Source of the DNA: Lachnospiraceae bacterium
GTDB taxonomy: Bacteria > Bacillota > Clostridia > Lachnospirales > Lachnospiraceae
Assembly (NCBI GenBank): GCA_014239155.1
Contig: JAAZZQ010000056.1
Location: 124,001 to 188,000 of the forward strand
Direction: 5' to 3'
Length of the DNA stretch: 64,000 bases
Shown one piece after another: positions 18,285 through 28,336 of this stretch. The first letter of the stretch is position 1. Every line of letters begins with the position of its first letter. The position numbers and the translations under genes were made by a program. The notes beneath the pieces are model-generated. The model was not told the DNA's origin and did not search any database. It saw only the letters and a program-made list of their open reading frames with translations.

Positions 18285-19588
18285 TATATATATCCTGCGT
18301 CAATATACGCCTTTTTATCCAAGATTCCTTTTAAGTCCGTTAGTACCTTTGCCTTGCCATTCTTGGCATAGAGCGCATTCAGCGCCGTCATATCAAGCGA
18401 TTTGTACGACTCATGTGCCACTGCAAGAATCACTGCATCACAGTCACAAATCTCTGCCATCGGGGTAAATTCGATTCCATAAAGCCGTTTTGCCTCATCG
18501 GCATCTGCATTGTCATCTGCCACCTGCGCTACGATGCCATATTCCCTCAACTCATTATAAATATCAATAATCTTGGTATTTCTCGTGTCTGGGCAATTCT
18601 CTTTAAACGTAAAACCAAGAATTGCTACCTTTGCACTCTTTACAGGAATATCTGCCCGAATTAAATTTTTTACTAAATTTTCTGCTACATATTTTCCCAT
18701 ATCATCATTGATACGGCGCCCAGAGAGAATAATCTGCGAATGATATCCAAGTTGTTCAGCCTTGTAAGTCAAATAATAAGGGTCCACCCCAATACAGTGA
18801 CCTCCTACAAGTCCCGGCTGAAAATTTAAGAAATTCCACTTTGTCCCCGCCGCCGCCAGAACAGACTTTGTGTCTATACCCATCTTATTAAAAATAATCG
18901 AAAGTTCATTCATAAAGGCAATGTTAATATCCCGCTGACTGTTCTCAATAACTTTTGCCGCCTCCGCAACCTTGATGGACTCTGCCCGATACACACCTGC
19001 TTCTACCACAAGTTCATACACATGTGCAATCTCATCCAGCGTTTCCTCATCCATACCAGACACAATCTTCGTGATGGTTTCCAGACGATGCACTTTATCT
19101 CCCGGATTGATGCGCTCCGGCGAATAACCAATCTTAAAATCCACACCGCATTTTAAGCCGGACTCCTTTTCTAGTATTGGCACACAGACCTCCTCTGTAA
19201 CCCCCGGATATACAGTGGACTCAAACACAACAATAGAACCTTTAGAAAGATTCTGCCCCAGAATACGGCTTGCTCCCTCGACAGGAGTCAAATCTGGCGT
19301 ATGATCGTCATTAACAGGGGTTGGAACCGCCACAATATGGAACTTTGCTTCTTTTAATCTATGGGGGTCTGTGGTAAACTCCACTGTTGTACTTTTAATC
19401 ACTGCATCGCCCACCTCGTTTGTGGGGTCCACGCCAGACTTGTAGAGATTAATCTTTTCCGCATTGAGATCAAATCCTACCACTTTAATTTTTTTTGCAA
19501 ATGCGACGGCAATTGGCATTCCTACATAGCCAAGCCCAACCAATGACAATTTCTCTCTCCCACTTACAATCTCTTCATATAAACTCAT
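18272..19588 (-). CDS. tviB: UDP-N-acetylhexosamine 6-dehydrogenase (TviB/WbpO type)
   Basis: 438-residue member of the UDP-glucose/UDP-ManNAc dehydrogenase family. Seen: Rossmann [13 protein letters not shown] near 18, the dimer-helix segment, and the active-site Cys in [16 protein letters not shown] near 268, preceded by [16 protein letters not shown], typical of TviB/WbpO (UDP-GlcNAc or UDP-GalNAc 6-dehydrogenases) rather than Ugd. It oxidises C6 to the carboxylate in two NAD-dependent steps. With the WbpP-type epimerase it should make UDP-GalNAcA, the probable substrate of the AsnB/WbpS-like amidotransferase. Starts 2 bases after the GT4 gene. Confidence 0.92.
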   Translation of the reverse strand: MSLYEEIVSGREKLSLVGLGYVGMPIAVAFAKKIKVVGFDLNAEKINLYKSGVDPTNEVGDAVIKSTTVEFTTDPHRLKEAKFHIVAVPTPVNDDHTPDLTPVEGASRILGQNLSKGSIVVFESTVYPGVTEEVCVPILEKESGLKCGVDFKIGYSPERINPGDKVHRLETITKIVSGMDEETLDEIAHVYELVVEAGVYRAESIKVAEAAKVIENSQRDINIAFMNELSIIFNKMGIDTKSVLAAAGTKWNFLNFQPGLVGGHCIGVDPYYLTYKAEQLGYHSQIILSGRRINDDMGKYVAENLVKNLIRADIPVKSAKVAILGFTFKENCPDTRNTKIIDIYNELREYGIVAQVADDNADADEAKRLYGIEFTPMAEICDCDAVILAVAHESYKSLDMTALNALYAKNGKAKVLTDLKGILDKKAYIDAGYIYWRL

Positions 19589-19590
19589 TT

Positions 19591-20691
19591 TTAAGTATAC
19601 TCCTTTCCTGCACCCTGTATTTCTTCTAAATAAGCCTGTACCACTTTCCTTCGGTCAAATTCCCGCTCCATTTTTTCTCTTGCACGTCTTCCCATCTGCA
19701 CACGCTCCGCATAAGGAAGTTTGATAAACCGAACAACAGCATTGTACAGTGCTTCCCAATCTTTGGGCGGAAATCCAAATCCAGTTACCCCATCTTCAAA
19801 GCCTTCCTGACACCCCGGAATGTCCGTCGCTAAGACAGGTCTGCCACTCGCCGCCGCCTCAAGAATCACATTTGACATTCCTTCGTGGTAGCTTGGCATT
19901 AGAACCGCGGATGCTTTTTGATAAAATGGGGTGATATTCCTTTGATATCCAACAAGTTGCAAGGCACCGCTTGCCTGTGCGCGTGCTATTTTCTCCTTGT
20001 AATTCTCCTCATAGTTGCCCACCAGTTGAAACAGCACTTTCGGATATTCCTTATGGATTGCCTCCGCTGTATACAACAACTCATCAATCCCTTTCTCCTG
20101 CATAATCCTACCAACATACAAAAATATCATGCGCTCCTCCTCTAAAGGATATTCCTGAACACAATGTCTGTCAAGATTTACCCCAGATCCTGACACCAAC
20201 CTACTCTTTTTGCCATGAATATGAAACTGCGCAAAAATCTTTTGATTCCCTTGATTTTGAAAAAAAATACACGCCGCGTTCTTTAGTGCAACACGATAGA
20301 GTATTGTCACAATCTTTTGTATAGCCCCGCCATTTTCAAATGCAGAACCAAGTCCAGTAATATTGGCAATATAGGGTACTCGCTGCAAGCGACAACAAAT
20401 ATTTCCATAAATGTTAGGTTTAATTGTGTACGTGAGAACTATCATTGGTTTGATGTGACGAATCAATTTCCAATAGCTGCATAAAAGTTTTAAGTCGCGC
20501 GCTGGATTGACACCGCGTCTGTCAATTGCTGTATGATATACACTACAGCCTTCCTCCGCAAACTGTGGCACTTTCTCCTTGTCTGGAAGGCTGATATGTA
20601 CCTCATACACTTTCAACAATTCTAAAATTAATTCATTCCGAAAATCATAGAGTCCGCTTGCAGAATTTGCCAAAATCAATATTTTATTCAT
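19591..20691 (-). CDS. GT4 glycosyltransferase (PglA-like)
   Basis: 366-residue GT4 enzyme resembling PglA/WbpT-type transferases: N-terminus [29 protein letters not shown] and ITGLGSAF in the acceptor half, [16 protein letters not shown] near 195, and [21 protein letters not shown] near 270 with the E-x7-E motif. PglA-like enzymes add the second sugar, often HexNAc, to the undecaprenyl-PP-linked first sugar. Its position next to the ATP-grasp, PglC-, PglE- and PglF-like genes fits that role. The start overlaps the ATP-grasp stop by 4 bases. Confidence 0.88.
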   Translation of the reverse strand: MNKILILANSASGLYDFRNELILELLKVYEVHISLPDKEKVPQFAEEGCSVYHTAIDRRGVNPARDLKLLCSYWKLIRHIKPMIVLTYTIKPNIYGNICCRLQRVPYIANITGLGSAFENGGAIQKIVTILYRVALKNAACIFFQNQGNQKIFAQFHIHGKKSRLVSGSGVNLDRHCVQEYPLEEERMIFLYVGRIMQEKGIDELLYTAEAIHKEYPKVLFQLVGNYEENYKEKIARAQASGALQLVGYQRNITPFYQKASAVLMPSYHEGMSNVILEAAASGRPVLATDIPGCQEGFEDGVTGFGFPPKDWEALYNAVVRFIKLPYAERVQMGRRAREKMEREFDRRKVVQAYLEEIQGAGKEYT

Positions 20692-21677
20692 ATTGGCGTT
20701 TCCTTCTTTGGCTCCTGTGCATCTAATAACATAATTTCACAGTATTTCATCATCACCTGATTTTGTGGATAAGGTGCTGTCCTAACTGGATTGGCAATGC
20801 CCAGAAGATTATTTTTAATCAATGTCATATGGTCAACGCCACAGGCATATGCATGTGGATAACCTCCTCCAAACCGAGGATTTACCTCCGAGAAATAATA
20901 CACTCCATCCTGCTCAAACAAGTCAATATCAATCTGACCCACAAAACCATTCTCGCGGACAAACTGTGTGATTTGACTATTTAGATTGGCGTCAAAAAAG
21001 GATATCGCCTTATCTGTCTCACCGGCGCGCATCACCAACTTCTTTTTGGTAAAAATAGATACCACTTCCTTGCTCACCAAATCAATATAGACGTCTGATC
21101 CAATTTCCTGTCCTGTCATATACTCCTGTATTATCATCTCCTCGCCGTGAGAGAATAAAAATGCGGCTGTCTCCCGGTCCTGCGCCTTTGCAATCTGTAT
21201 GCTGGCGCTGCCTTTCATCGGCTTGACAAACACAGGAAAGGCAATCTCACCCTGATTGAGCGCGCTGTCAAAATCCTCCCATAATGCATATGTCTTTACA
21301 CAGGGATAGCCATGCTCTCTCATCCAACAGTACAGCTCCCACTTATTCAATGAACGCTCACACAGCGCATAATCTGAACCAATTACAGTTACCCCCAGCT
21401 CTGCAAACTGATTTTTGTGTGCTGCAATCAATGACAATTCTGGGTCAATAAGCGAAAGCACCCCTGTAATTGATTCCTTTTTACAAATGTCATATAAAAT
21501 ACCCAGATATCCTGGCTCCGTAATGCGCGGTACAATATAATAGGCATCTGCCTCGTACAATGCAGGTGCATAGGGGCTGCAGTCCGTACAGATTACGCGA
21601 CCTTCCTTTCCAAATGCCTCCCTAAAATATTGAACAACTTTGTTTCTTGTCCCACAGCTTAAGATTAAAAGATTCAT
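20688..21677 (-). CDS. ATP-grasp carboxylate-amine ligase
   Basis: 329 residues, ATP-grasp fold of the carbamoyl-phosphate-synthase-like type: preATP domain with LSCGTR, KPMKGSASIQIAKA nucleotide loop near 155, and the metal-binding FSEVNPRFGGGYPHAYACG near 272. Such enzymes join a carboxylate (often an amino acid) to an amine via an acyl-phosphate. It lies inside a pgl-like set (aminotransferase, initiating phosphotransferase) that lacks a PglD acetyltransferase, so it may acylate the 4-amino group of the first sugar with an amino acid. That role is inference; the fold assignment is firm. Overlaps both neighbours by 4 bases. Confidence 0.85.
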   Translation of the reverse strand: MNLLILSCGTRNKVVQYFREAFGKEGRVICTDCSPYAPALYEADAYYIVPRITEPGYLGILYDICKKESITGVLSLIDPELSLIAAHKNQFAELGVTVIGSDYALCERSLNKWELYCWMREHGYPCVKTYALWEDFDSALNQGEIAFPVFVKPMKGSASIQIAKAQDRETAAFLFSHGEEMIIQEYMTGQEIGSDVYIDLVSKEVVSIFTKKKLVMRAGETDKAISFFDANLNSQITQFVRENGFVGQIDIDLFEQDGVYYFSEVNPRFGGGYPHAYACGVDHMTLIKNNLLGIANPVRTAPYPQNQVMMKYCEIMLLDAQEPKKETPI

Positions 21678-22324
21678 GTCTCCACCTCTCTTTTTTCGGC
21701 TTCCGCCTTCTGTTTTGCCTTTCTAATTTCAGCAAAATTACCCTCTGCCTGATTGGTATCCACCACAATATCCTCATGAACAAATACCTTTCGGATTGTC
21801 AAAAAAAATATTTTTATATCAAGTGTAAATGTAAGTTTTCTTACGTATTCTACATCTGTTGCAAACCGTGTATCCCAGTCTAGCAAATTTCTGCCACGCA
21901 CCTGTGCAAGCCCTGTCAACCCGGGTCTGACAGTATGGCGAAGACTTTCCTCCTTTGTATAATATGGCAAATAGCTTACAAGAAGCGGACGCGGACCAAT
22001 CAAACTCATATCTCCTTTTAAGATATTCCACAGTTCAGGAAGCTCATCAAGGCTAGTCGCCCGCAGCATCTTTCCAAACTTCGTCAGTCTGACCGCATCT
22101 GGCAGCAATGCACCGTCCGCATCGTGCGCATCTGTCATTGTTCTAAATTTATAAAGCCGAAAAATTTTCTCGTGATATCCGGGTCTGTCTTGATGAAAAA
22201 TAATTGGTGCGCCAAGCTTTATGCGGACAAGCACTGCGACTACTAACAACACAGGGCTAAGCAAAATGAGCGCCGTGAGAGATATCAAAATATCCAACAG
22301 CCGTTTCATATATTTTCGATACAT
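21674..22324 (-). CDS. PglC-like undecaprenyl-phosphate sugar-1-phosphate transferase
   Basis: 216-residue monotopic phosphoglycosyl transferase. Seen: one N-terminal membrane hairpin (about 8-32), KRLLDILIS, the LYKFRTMTDAHD loop, catalytic-region SLDELPELWNIL (Asp-Glu pair) near 97, MSLIGPRPLL and the RPGLTGLAQV segment. It transfers a sugar-1-phosphate from a UDP sugar to undecaprenyl phosphate, starting a lipid-linked glycan. Short length without the N-terminal Wzx-like helices matches PglC/WcaJ-CTD enzymes using diNAc-bacillosamine-type sugars, in keeping with the adjacent PglE/PglF-like genes. A second initiating enzyme lies at 57120. Confidence 0.92.
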   Translation of the reverse strand: MYRKYMKRLLDILISLTALILLSPVLLVVAVLVRIKLGAPIIFHQDRPGYHEKIFRLYKFRTMTDAHDADGALLPDAVRLTKFGKMLRATSLDELPELWNILKGDMSLIGPRPLLVSYLPYYTKEESLRHTVRPGLTGLAQVRGRNLLDWDTRFATDVEYVRKLTFTLDIKIFFLTIRKVFVHEDIVVDTNQAEGNFAEIRKAKQKAEAEKREVET

Positions 22325-22338
22325 CTTATCAGCTCCTA

Positions 22339-23499
22339 TTATTTTCCAAATAATTGTCTCACAATGCCAATTATTTTTTCCATATTCACTTCTGTATTTT
22401 TAATGTCACTTGGCAGACACACGCCGCGTGCAAAAATATCTTCGCTGACACTTGTGTCGCTCTCATTGTGGTTAAAAAAGTCACAGGCAGAAAATACAGG
22501 CTGTAAATGCATTGGTTTCCAGATAGGACGCGACTCAATATTTTCTGTCTCAAGCGCATCCATCACCAAATTCGGTGTCACGCTACTGCCTTCTTTTATT
22601 GTCATACAGGACAGCCAGTTATTTGCCTCTCCCCGCGGATTTAATGGATTCATTGCAATTTCATCCATATCAGCAAATGCTTCTTGATATCTGGCATAAA
22701 TTGCCCTCTTTAACTGCACATGTCTGTCAAGATGCATTAACTGTCCCCTGCCAATTCCTGCAAGGACATTGCTCATTCGGTAGTTGTAACCAATTTTTGA
22801 ATGTTGGTAATGCCTTGCCGGGTCTCTTGCCTGTGTGGAGAGCGTCCGCGCCTCCTGCACAAGCGCCTCCTCCTTGGAAACAAGCATACCCCCGCCGGAA
22901 GTTGTAATAATTTTATTTCCATTAAAAGAATAAATCCCAATTTGCCCAAAAGTTCCCGTATGTTTTCCATCATATGTAGAGCCGAGCGACTCTGCCGCAT
23001 CCTCAAGCACTGGCACATGATGCCTTTGACAGATTTTTAGGATTTCATCCAATTTAGCTGGGGTTCCGTACAAATGTACGACAACAACCGCCTTTGGGGT
23101 AGGATATTTTTCAAATGCTTTCTCCAATGCGCGGGGAGACATATTCCAAGTATCAGGTTCTGCATCAATAAAGACAGGCTGCGCCTTCTCATATACAATT
23201 GGATTACAGCTTGCCGAAAAAGTAAGAGACGACACAAACACAATATCGCCTTGCCCTACTCCCAGAAGTTTAAGTCCTAGATGAATCGCCGCCGTTCCGG
23301 AACTTAATGCCGCAGCATACCCACATTTTGTATATGCCGCCATCTCTGTTTCAAAATTGTTGACATTTGGTCCCAAAGGCGCCACCCAATTTGTATCAAA
23401 TGCCTCCGCCACAAAGCGCTGTTCGTCCCCATGCATAGTAGGACTAGACAGATAAATTCTCCTTTTGTCATTCATTGTATCATTTGCTATCGTACTCAT
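22339..23499 (-). CDS. DegT/DnrJ aminotransferase (PglE-like)
   Basis: 386-residue PLP-dependent sugar aminotransferase. Seen: SSGTAAIHLGLKL near 65, the VVVVHLYGTPAKLDEI segment, VLEDAAESLGS with the PLP-contacting Asp, and SFNGNKIITTSGGG with the Schiff-base Lys near 190. It aminates a 4-keto-6-deoxy sugar nucleotide, probably the product of the adjacent PglF-like dehydratase, giving UDP-4-amino-4,6-dideoxy-GlcNAc. The frame extends to 23532, but the ATG at 23499 is chosen for its GGAGGGG 7 bases upstream. The 31-base repeat E1 lies just upstream. Confidence 0.9.
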   Translation of the reverse strand: MSTIANDTMNDKRRIYLSSPTMHGDEQRFVAEAFDTNWVAPLGPNVNNFETEMAAYTKCGYAAALSSGTAAIHLGLKLLGVGQGDIVFVSSLTFSASCNPIVYEKAQPVFIDAEPDTWNMSPRALEKAFEKYPTPKAVVVVHLYGTPAKLDEILKICQRHHVPVLEDAAESLGSTYDGKHTGTFGQIGIYSFNGNKIITTSGGGMLVSKEEALVQEARTLSTQARDPARHYQHSKIGYNYRMSNVLAGIGRGQLMHLDRHVQLKRAIYARYQEAFADMDEIAMNPLNPRGEANNWLSCMTIKEGSSVTPNLVMDALETENIESRPIWKPMHLQPVFSACDFFNHNESDTSVSEDIFARGVCLPSDIKNTEVNMEKIIGIVRQLFGK

Positions 23500-23532
23500 A
23501 ATACCCCTCCTTTTCTGTACCCTTATATTCAT

Positions 23533-23563
23533 CTAACTCCCATTCGCCCACTTTTGCAGACAC
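23533..23563 (-). repeat. Short intergenic repeat E1
   Basis: This 31-base block matches 46331-46361 in 27 positions (shared core GCGCCCACTTT/TCGCCCACTTT within CTAACYCCCAT...GCARACAC). Both copies lie just upstream of a start codon in the same orientation relative to the gene. No clear hairpin; function unknown. Confidence 0.5.
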
Positions 23564-23603
23564 GCAAATCAAAATGGTGAAATCTCTCATTTTACTCTAT
23601 GTT

Positions 23604-25472
23604 CTACGACATATCATCACTTTTCGGCGAATAAGTTGGCACAATTTCTTGTATCAAAGAACGCACATCATCACATTCACTTTCTACTGCGCGCTTTAAG
23701 TTGTTAAGCTGTACATAAAACAACGGCTCATCAAATTCAATCGGTCGACCTACATGAATTAGCTTATTTTCAGTATCCATAAGACCTTCCTCACGCATCA
23801 AAAGTTCTTCGTACAATTTCTCGCCCGGTCTCAAGCCCGTAAATTCTATTTTAATGTCTTCATCTACCTTATATCCAGAGAGTCGTATTAAATTCTTTGC
23901 AAGATCTAGTATTTTAACCGGCTCGCCCATATCCAGCACAAAGATTTCTCCCCCCTTGGCGTAGACACCAGCCTGAAGCACAAGGGATACCGCTTCGGGA
24001 ATTGTCATAAAGTAACGAATTATATCTGGATGGGTGACTGTAACCGGACCACCCGCCGCAATTTGTTTCTTAAACAGTGGGATTACACTTCCATTGCTGC
24101 CTAGCACATTTCCAAAGCGAACCGCCACAAACTCGGTGTCATAATGACGATTGTAGGTCTGTATCACCATCTCACAAATTCGCTTGCTCGCCCCCATAAT
24201 ATTCGTAGGATTTACCGCCTTGTCTGTTGAGATAAGCACAAATTTCTTGACGCCATTTTGCACAGCGGCCTGCGCGGTCTTCCAAGTACCAAATACATTG
24301 TTCTTAATCGCCTCATTTGGACTGACTTCCATCAGCGGCACATGTTTGTGCGCCGCCGCATGATAGATAATATCGGGATGGTACTCCTCCATTATATGAT
24401 TGATTCGATTTGTATTTCTCACAGAAGCGATTAGCACTACCAAATCAAGGTTGGGATACTTATGCTTTAATTCCTGTTGTATCTCGTAGGCATTGTTCTC
24501 GTAGATATCAACAATAATCAATCGCGCAGGCTTATGTCCTGCAATCTGTCGGCAAAGCTCACTTCCAATGGAGCCGCCTCCGCCTGTCACCATAATCGTC
24601 TGATTCCGGACATAATTTAAAATAGAATCCAAATCAACCTTAATTGGATCTCTACCAAGCAGGTCTTCAACATCCACATCTCTTAACTTGCTGACATTGA
24701 CCTCGCCGTTCACAAGCTGATAGATACCCGGCAGGGTCCGCAACTTGCAGCTTGTTTCCTTACAGATTTCTACAAGTGCTTTCATAGTTGCGCGGTTCGC
24801 TGAAGGTATTGCAATAAAAATCTCATCAATACCATATAGTGCAGCGTACTCCACAATTCTATCACGACCACCTACAATTTTGATGCCTTGTATAAATCTA
24901 CCCCATTTTCCCTCGTCATCATCAATAATGCACTTGATTGTCATTGTGCTGTAACTACTGTTTGTAATCTCCTTAATCACTGTATTTCCAGCATCGCCAG
25001 CACCAATAATCATCACGCGCGTACCATTTTTCCGGTTCTGTGCCTTGTGACGCATACTGCGCATAATCCGGTAAGAAAAGCGTGTGCAGGTGGTAATTCC
25101 TGTCAATACCAACGCGTACATAAAATAGTAACTTCTGGGAATTGAATATTGCATCAACTTTATTCCAATAAAATCAAGAATCGCACTTAGAATACAGGCT
25201 GCTAAAATATTCTGCACTTCTGCCGTACCCGCAAACGCCCACAGGCTATGATACAATTTAAAAAAATAAAACACAATTAGGGTTATCACAACATTGGCTA
25301 TCATAAAATTCCATGCCGAACTTAAATATACTTCTGGAATATCCCTATAGTTTAATTCAAAGCGAAACCACAATGGTGCAATGCTTGCAATGCATACCGT
25401 CATAATATCCAGTATCACAAGCACAACCCTTCTCTGCAAAAGTTGTACATTTATCTGATTCAACAATTTCAT
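23604..25472 (-). CDS. Membrane UDP-HexNAc 4,6-dehydratase (PglF/CapD family)
   Basis: 622 residues: four N-terminal membrane helices (about 10-125), a CoA-binding-like Rossmann domain (IIGAGDAGNTVIKE near 150), then the catalytic extended SDR domain with MVTGGGGSIGSELCRQ near 272 and the STDKAVNPTNIMGASK region near 395, where this family replaces the usual Tyr by Met in Met-x3-Lys. Such enzymes convert UDP-GlcNAc to the 4-keto-6-deoxy sugar, the first step of bacillosamine or related diamino sugars. The ATG at 25472 is preferred over a longer frame: AGGAG lies 8 bases upstream and it follows the preceding stop by 4 bases. Confidence 0.92.
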   Translation of the reverse strand: MKLLNQINVQLLQRRVVLVILDIMTVCIASIAPLWFRFELNYRDIPEVYLSSAWNFMIANVVITLIVFYFFKLYHSLWAFAGTAEVQNILAACILSAILDFIGIKLMQYSIPRSYYFMYALVLTGITTCTRFSYRIMRSMRHKAQNRKNGTRVMIIGAGDAGNTVIKEITNSSYSTMTIKCIIDDDEGKWGRFIQGIKIVGGRDRIVEYAALYGIDEIFIAIPSANRATMKALVEICKETSCKLRTLPGIYQLVNGEVNVSKLRDVDVEDLLGRDPIKVDLDSILNYVRNQTIMVTGGGGSIGSELCRQIAGHKPARLIIVDIYENNAYEIQQELKHKYPNLDLVVLIASVRNTNRINHIMEEYHPDIIYHAAAHKHVPLMEVSPNEAIKNNVFGTWKTAQAAVQNGVKKFVLISTDKAVNPTNIMGASKRICEMVIQTYNRHYDTEFVAVRFGNVLGSNGSVIPLFKKQIAAGGPVTVTHPDIIRYFMTIPEAVSLVLQAGVYAKGGEIFVLDMGEPVKILDLAKNLIRLSGYKVDEDIKIEFTGLRPGEKLYEELLMREEGLMDTENKLIHVGRPIEFDEPLFYVQLNNLKRAVESECDDVRSLIQEIVPTYSPKSDDMS

Positions 25473-25476
25473 AAAG

Positions 25477-28221
25477 TTACTCCTGCCTCCCGGCTCTTTG
25501 ATTCCGCGGTTGTTTCTCTCTGTGTGGCACCGCACTATCCTTGTAATCCCGCATTAACACCACCTGAATTAATATAAAACTAAACCCCGGCGAAATACAC
25601 GGATGATAAGTCCACTCTGTCAAGCTTTCAAATCCAAATACAACCACTAGTGCAAATGGTACAATTAACATTATATACTCTTTCCCATATTTTAGATAGA
25701 GACAAATCGCCCTCCAAAGTGTCAGCACACACAGAACTAAAAAGACAACACCAGCTATCCCGCCAAAATTATAGGCTACCTGCAAATAGGAATTATGTGC
25801 GTGCGCATACTCTGAACCACTTTGGTCCTTTGGTCCCATTTTAGGATGTCCTCGAAGCGTTATTGCCTTCCAATAATCCTGAAAAATCGTAAATCTTCCG
25901 TTAGAAATATCTGTTTTTGTGGTTGCATTCTCTTCTATATTATTATCTACAGCCCGCCTGTCAAGACCGGCAAGTCCAGCGCCTATAAAGGCAAGTTCTC
26001 CTGCCTCCTCCAATTCAAGCCCCTTTGTTTCATCCTCTATTGCTGTATCGACTGCCACGCGCTGCATTTGTGTTTGAAAACGTCCAAACAGTGTGTCAAA
26101 AAAACGGCGCACAGTCATATATTTATCCGAATCAATCGGATCTCCTTCATAAATCATAAAAGATTTATCCTGAAATTCAATATCATAACGCACAGGCTCA
26201 TTGACAACTGCTGGAATCATTCTCACTGCGGTAAACACCATAGGAAAACTGACAAGACAAGCTACTGACAAAATGCCAAACTCTGACAAAATCCTTCCAA
26301 TCTTCTTGTGGTATGCAACTGCACTCAACGCTACAACTGCAATCAGTGTCACTGTCACAGTAAGAAATGCTGTCCTAGACATTGTAAGCAAGATAAACCC
26401 CATCACACATGCTACTACAAAGTACTCTGGGCAACAATACCACACGTATCTCTTTCTAAGCTTTAGCTTTCCATACAACTTCGCCAGCGCAGCGCCAAAT
26501 ACCACTGCAAGATACATGCCAGTGCAAGCCACGGTATGAAATATACCGCCATAACGGTATACCATCCAGTAATGATGCGGTCTGTGCATCAGACAAAACA
26601 ACGTCACCAGCGCAAAACTAACAAAAATACCATTACAAAAATTATTTAGAAACCGATTTAATTTTACCAGTGTATTGCGCGTAAAAAAATATGCCACAAA
26701 CGGTAAAGTTGCTGTGAAAACCCACATTTTTTCAAATCGGTATAAAATCATCAATGCACCAAACAGAACCCACAACACAACAAATAGGGTCTGTTGTTTA
26801 TTTTGCGTAATTTTATGGAGAATATGAACTGAATTTCTTTTTTTCAAATTCGATCTTCTTACAGACAAACACTCCAGTAAAATGGCAATTAGCAAAAGCC
26901 CCCATGTCAGGACAACTCCACAAGTAAGACGCGCAAGCAGCAATTCCTTGTCATCTGCCCGCACAATGTTGCAATAAAAGACGGAACCCACAATTCCTGC
27001 AGTTAACCATACTGCACTGATTGCATTTACAAATCGTCTCTCATGGTAGTTCATCAAAAATGCAATCGCTAGAAAAATAAGCATCCATCGTGTATTGGTG
27101 TCATGAAAATAATTTCTGTCTGCGTTGGCATACTGACATAATGCATAAAACAACAAGCCAAAGCTTACTGTCTGAAGATAATTGTGCCACACAAGACACA
27201 TTTTTTTCCCTGCAACGAGTTTGGAGTCCTTCTGTCGGAAATAAATTTTGGAAGAACGCATCAAAAAACCTACAAGCCACAGTTCAGCCACCAAAATGCC
27301 CGCCAAAAAAAAGAGTCTGTCCCATATTTCCCCACCAAAACAATTGAACACCACCGCAAAGAAAATTAACACAACAGCGGCTAGTAAACTTAAAACACAA
27401 ATTCCAATGCGCACACACTTCCAAATTTGGTCTGTGTACTCCTCCAAAAAACGATCATACAACCATACCAACACAAGCGCCAAACAATAAATTGCCAGTG
27501 CCACAAATATCACAGCCAGTTGACGCACTATAATCCCCACTGCGCTCAACGGTTTCGCATAATCAAAATCGGCGACAAGACTTACTTCATCATTGATAAT
27601 TCCATCAATATAGAGCGTACTGTTCTCTGATTGTCCCAGCGCCATATTGTCTGCCACAGGCAGCCAATATGTGGCATGACTTGTCTCTTGCACCAAAATC
27701 TCATAATAATAAGACTTCCCTATCTCCACATCCAGATTAGGTGTCGCTGTTAAAAACCCTTTTTTTTCAATTGCTCTGCTGTCTACCTCCTCCTCATAAA
27801 TACAGGAAAAAGATTCATTATACAATCGAAATAAAACACTCTCGGCACCACCAAATCCTTGTTCGATTCTGCAATTTAAATATAGCGTGATGTGTTCTAT
27901 ATGAGTATCTGCAAAAAAAATTGTCTGAAGTTTTTTGTCTGCGGCAGTAAATTGTTCCTCTGCGCTTCCTGTCTTTGCAGTTCCCTTATAGACTCCTTGC
28001 CGTGATATTGTATGGTTTTTTACAACCCCCATTGGAAAGATGCGTACAAGAAAAATAAATGCAACTGTCACAATCACAATCTGAATCACTGCATTTCTCT
28101 TCGCGTAATTCCTAGTAAAACTGCTATCGGAAAATGTATGGTCGATAATCTCATGAAAGAACGCATATAAAAATGGGATTATACCGTTTTGTTTTGATTG
28201 TCTGTTACTATCCAAGCCCAC
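25477..28221 (-). CDS. O-antigen ligase/polymerase-like membrane protein (Wzy_C family)
   Basis: About 914 residues with many membrane helices. N-terminal quarter has one helix and a beta-rich external region; the middle has a long run of helices; near 790-860 is the Wzy/WaaL-type block: a large external loop, then GSEYAHAHNSYLQVAYNFGG (conserved His/Asn) and two more helices. This family polymerises or ligates undecaprenyl-linked glycans outside the membrane. The frame opens at GTG 28278, but a promoter -10 box overlaps that codon; GTG 28221, with AGAAGGG just upstream, is preferred. A short out-of-phase ORF (ATG 28252) overlaps this start. The unusual length suggests an added accessory domain. 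Confidence 0.82.
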   Translation of the reverse strand: MGLDSNRQSKQNGIIPFLYAFFHEIIDHTFSDSSFTRNYAKRNAVIQIVIVTVAFIFLVRIFPMGVVKNHTISRQGVYKGTAKTGSAEEQFTAADKKLQTIFFADTHIEHITLYLNCRIEQGFGGAESVLFRLYNESFSCIYEEEVDSRAIEKKGFLTATPNLDVEIGKSYYYEILVQETSHATYWLPVADNMALGQSENSTLYIDGIINDEVSLVADFDYAKPLSAVGIIVRQLAVIFVALAIYCLALVLVWLYDRFLEEYTDQIWKCVRIGICVLSLLAAVVLIFFAVVFNCFGGEIWDRLFFLAGILVAELWLVGFLMRSSKIYFRQKDSKLVAGKKMCLVWHNYLQTVSFGLLFYALCQYANADRNYFHDTNTRWMLIFLAIAFLMNYHERRFVNAISAVWLTAGIVGSVFYCNIVRADDKELLLARLTCGVVLTWGLLLIAILLECLSVRRSNLKKRNSVHILHKITQNKQQTLFVVLWVLFGALMILYRFEKMWVFTATLPFVAYFFTRNTLVKLNRFLNNFCNGIFVSFALVTLFCLMHRPHHYWMVYRYGGIFHTVACTGMYLAVVFGAALAKLYGKLKLRKRYVWYCCPEYFVVACVMGFILLTMSRTAFLTVTVTLIAVVALSAVAYHKKIGRILSEFGILSVACLVSFPMVFTAVRMIPAVVNEPVRYDIEFQDKSFMIYEGDPIDSDKYMTVRRFFDTLFGRFQTQMQRVAVDTAIEDETKGLELEEAGELAFIGAGLAGLDRRAVDNNIEENATTKTDISNGRFTIFQDYWKAITLRGHPKMGPKDQSGSEYAHAHNSYLQVAYNFGGIAGVVFLVLCVLTLWRAICLYLKYGKEYIMLIVPFALVVVFGFESLTEWTYHPCISPGFSFILIQVVLMRDYKDSAVPHREKQPRNQRAGRQE

Positions 28222-28268
28222 ACCCTGCCCTTCTAAAGATTCCTGGTAACATTTTCCTTCGCGTTTAG

Positions 28269-28297
28269 AGTATAGCACATTACAAATATGAATACAA
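28269..28297 (-). promoter_or_regulatory. Internal sigma-A-like promoter upstream of the ligase/polymerase gene
   Basis: TTGTAT (28297-28292), a 17-base spacer and TATACT (28274-28269) on the minus strand. It lies about 40 bases past repeat A2 and before the module from 28.2 to 6.3 kb. Its position excludes the GTG at 28278 as the start codon. Confidence 0.6.
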
Positions 28298-28336
28298 CAA
28301 AAGCTTTCCTTTACTGTGATTTCTGCGGTAAAGTAT

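Noticed and set aside
28208-28252. 14-codon leader ORF before the ligase/polymerase gene
   Set aside because: A GAAGGA precedes its ATG, but spacing is very short and the sequence has no attenuator-like codon run; kept only as a remark.
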